From NCBI GenBank assembly GCA_947627825.1, contig CANQXO010000020.1:1-17616 (forward strand): 17,616 nucleotides of DNA, written 5' to 3'. The stretch comes from an uncultured Clostridia bacterium. Its GTDB lineage: Bacteria > Bacillota_A > Clostridia > TANB77 > CAG-508. Shown one piece after another: positions 15,966-17,616 of the stretch. Position numbers and translations under genes: made by a program. Every line of letters begins with the position of its first letter. The stretch's first letter is position 1. The notes under the pieces were generated by a model. The model was not told the DNA's origin, searched no databases, and saw only the letters and a program-made list of their open reading frames with translations.

Positions 15966-17510
15966 ATGAGTAAATTCATAAAAAATGTAATTTATTGTAT
16001 AGGATTTATACTTATTGTATTAGTCATGGTATTAAATATTTTTTTCACAGCCACAATGAGGCAAAACGAAGTAGTCTACATACATATAAATCCATTTCTA
16101 CTATTTGCAATTCCTATAGTGATGGCTATAGTAATGCGCTTTATATTTAGCATAGTTAAAAAGTATTCTTACAAAATTAGAAAAAAATATATTATATTTG
16201 GTGTGGTTATTTTTATATATGTAGTTATACAAGTGCTTTATATAAGTGCAAATCGTACAGAGCCAGTTGCAGACCAAAAGTCCGCTTATGATTTAGCAAT
16301 AGCAATGACGAATGGTAATGAAAGACAATGTATAGAAAATGAAACAGCATATGAAGGAGTACTATCAAACAAAATTTATTTTGAAAGATGCCAACAACAA
16401 TTTACAATTGCATTTATATGGAATATTGTTTTTAGATTATTAAATAGTACAAACTATATTATAATAGAATACTTTAATGTATTCTTTAATGTAATTACTG
16501 TAATATCAATCTTTATGATATGTAAATTGCTATCTAAAAAGTATAAAGTAAACAAATATTTAGGAGTATTTATAACTTTAACATTTGTATCACTTGCATT
16601 ATTTGTAACATTTAAGTATGGTGATATAGCAGGATTAAGTTTATCTTTACTTGGAACATACTTTATAATGAAATATATAGGAGAGAAGAAAAAGAAATAT
16701 TTAATTTTTTCAATTCTTTCTATAGCATTATCGTATATGTTTAGAATGAATACACTGATATTTATAATCGCAATTGCAATTTACTTATTCTTAGATTTAA
16801 TCAGCAGTAAAGAAAAAAACAAAATTTATATAACAAAATCAGCAGTAATTATTTGTTTTATCATATTTACATTAATGCCAGCTGAAATTATAAAAAGTTA
16901 TTATTTAAATAAATGTGGTTTAGATAAAAGAAAATCGTTTCCAGCCTTAGGATATGTATATATGGGAATGACAGAAGGTGGTTATTCTGCAGGGTGGTAT
17001 CATTATGACATTGCCTATTACGGCTATCATCAATATGAAAATTGTAGAGAAATATATAGGGAACTATTAAAAGATAGATTAAATTATTTTAAAGAAAATC
17101 CTAAATATACATTTAATTTTTATCTAACAAAATTCTGCTCAATGTGGACAGAAAACACACATTCATGCGTAAGGCAAAAGATAAAATTGAACGAAGAAGG
17201 AAAAATAGTTTATGATGGACCTAATTGTGGATTAAAAGATTATGAAGTTTTTGAAATATTATATCAAAAAGCATTGATGTTTATCATATTTGGGTGTAGT
17301 ATAATTGTATTAATACAAAATATAAAAAATTTATCAAATGAACTATTGTTACTTGTAATAATTTTCATAGGGGGATTCTTATTCCACTTCCTATGGGAAG
17401 CAAAGTCAAGATACATTATGCCATATATAATTGTATTAATACCGGTAGCTTCAATTATGTTCAACAAAATTAATTTTAAAAGGTTAAAAAAAATAAAAGA
17501 AAAAAATTAA
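15966..17510 (+). CDS. Multi-pass membrane glycosyltransferase, GT-C fold (GT39-like)
   Basis: A 514-aa integral membrane protein. Hydrophobic spans occur at about 8-28, 43-63, 76-94, 166-187, 197-212, 222-235, 244-270, 289-310, 439-456 and 464-497. After the third span comes TEPVADQKSAYDLA with D103 in the first outside loop, where GT-C enzymes keep the catalytic Asp. The last spans contain LWEAKSRYIMPY, a motif typical of GT39-like proteins of Firmicutes. A hydrophilic segment of about 120 residues (about 315-435) with several Cys lies outside the membrane by topology. Such enzymes use polyprenyl-phosphate sugars to modify glycans or proteins on the outer face, so it probably decorates the exported polymer. 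The ribosome site AAGGAGAAAG is strong. It follows the previous gene by 26 bases. Confidence 0.85.
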   Translation: MSKFIKNVIYCIGFILIVLVMVLNIFFTATMRQNEVVYIHINPFLLFAIPIVMAIVMRFIFSIVKKYSYKIRKKYIIFGVVIFIYVVIQVLYISANRTEPVADQKSAYDLAIAMTNGNERQCIENETAYEGVLSNKIYFERCQQQFTIAFIWNIVFRLLNSTNYIIIEYFNVFFNVITVISIFMICKLLSKKYKVNKYLGVFITLTFVSLALFVTFKYGDIAGLSLSLLGTYFIMKYIGEKKKKYLIFSILSIALSYMFRMNTLIFIIAIAIYLFLDLISSKEKNKIYITKSAVIICFIIFTLMPAEIIKSYYLNKCGLDKRKSFPALGYVYMGMTEGGYSAGWYHYDIAYYGYHQYENCREIYRELLKDRLNYFKENPKYTFNFYLTKFCSMWTENTHSCVRQKIKLNEEGKIVYDGPNCGLKDYEVFEILYQKALMFIIFGCSIIVLIQNIKNLSNELLLLVIIFIGGFLFHFLWEAKSRYIMPYIIVLIPVASIMFNKINFKRLKKIKEKN

Positions 17511-17521
17511 CATCAAGTCTA

Positions 17522-17544
17522 AAATTAGTAAAGATAACTAATTT
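17522..17544. repeat. Short AT-rich hairpin after the GT-C gene
   Basis: AAATTAGT (17522-17529) and ACTAATTT (17537-17544) are perfect inverted repeats around a 7-base loop. The stem has one G-C pair only and no T-run follows, so it is a weak terminator candidate at best. It is the only structure in the 87-bp gap before the next gene. Confidence 0.35.
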
Positions 17545-17597
17545 AAAAATCTAAAATAGTAAATAGAAAAACCAAATAAAAATTAAAGGAGAAAAAA

Positions 17598-17616
17598 GTG
17601 GAAGAGTTTATAGAAT
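17598..17616 (+). CDS. First codons of the next gene (partial)
   Basis: A GTG codon follows a clear ribosome site, AAAGGAG at 17585-17591, with six bases of spacing, and opens a frame reading MEEFIE up to the window edge. Six codons are too few to identify a product. Its strand and spacing suggest that the polysaccharide operon continues. Confidence 0.5.

Noticed and set aside
17553..17590. AAAAACCAAATAAAA before the last partial gene as a third copy of the 34-bp hairpin element
   Set aside because: Only the A-rich core matches; the TATAGGT arm is missing and no stem can form.

Overview
The window is strongly AT-rich DNA with a tightly packed set of genes that all read on the + strand. A Gram-positive type PolC replicase places it in a low-GC Bacillota (Firmicutes), most likely an uncultivated clostridial or related gut-type lineage. 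The PolC call is secure; the finer taxonomy is inference. Every stop codon I could read is TAA or TAG, with no TGA, and Trp is encoded by TGG, so the sequence gives no reason to suspect a variant code.

Region 1 (1-6173) is a housekeeping block. It opens with the C-terminal part of an RseP/RasP-type site-2 protease, followed by a full-length PolC (rseP next to polC is a familiar Firmicutes order). A small DUF1294-like membrane protein comes next, then two overlapping small ORFs in different frames. The pair may be two translationally coupled proteins or one protein split by a +1 frame change; each half carries a similar helix-turn-helix-like segment.

Region 2 (6174-6682) is a 509-bp AT-rich gap with no gene. 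It contains two consensus DnaA boxes and a third similar nonamer in tandem, a plausible sigma-A promoter, a long hairpin, and a short element that recurs upstream of another glycosyltransferase gene.

Region 3 (6683 to the end) is a surface-polysaccharide locus: GT2, GT4, GT2, an ABC exporter pair (Wzt/TagH-like ATPase and Wzm/TagG-like permease), a 1013-aa GT2-HAD fusion, a GT2 fused to a half GT-B domain, a GT-C/GT39-like membrane glycosyltransferase, and the first codons of another gene. A plausible reading is that the cytosolic glycosyltransferases build a lipid-linked glycan (teichoic-acid, capsule or O-antigen-like), the ABC pair exports it, and the GT-C protein adds sugars on the outer face of the membrane. 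The glycan itself cannot be deduced.

The main oddities are these. The ATPase gene is followed, in its own frame after a TAG, by 42 open codons of Asn/Gln-rich repeat ending exactly at the permease start. The permease has lost its canonical last helix to a +1 frameshift, and the lost end is still readable in the next frame. Outside region 2 the gaps are short and I see no tRNA, rRNA, insertion sequence or CRISPR array.
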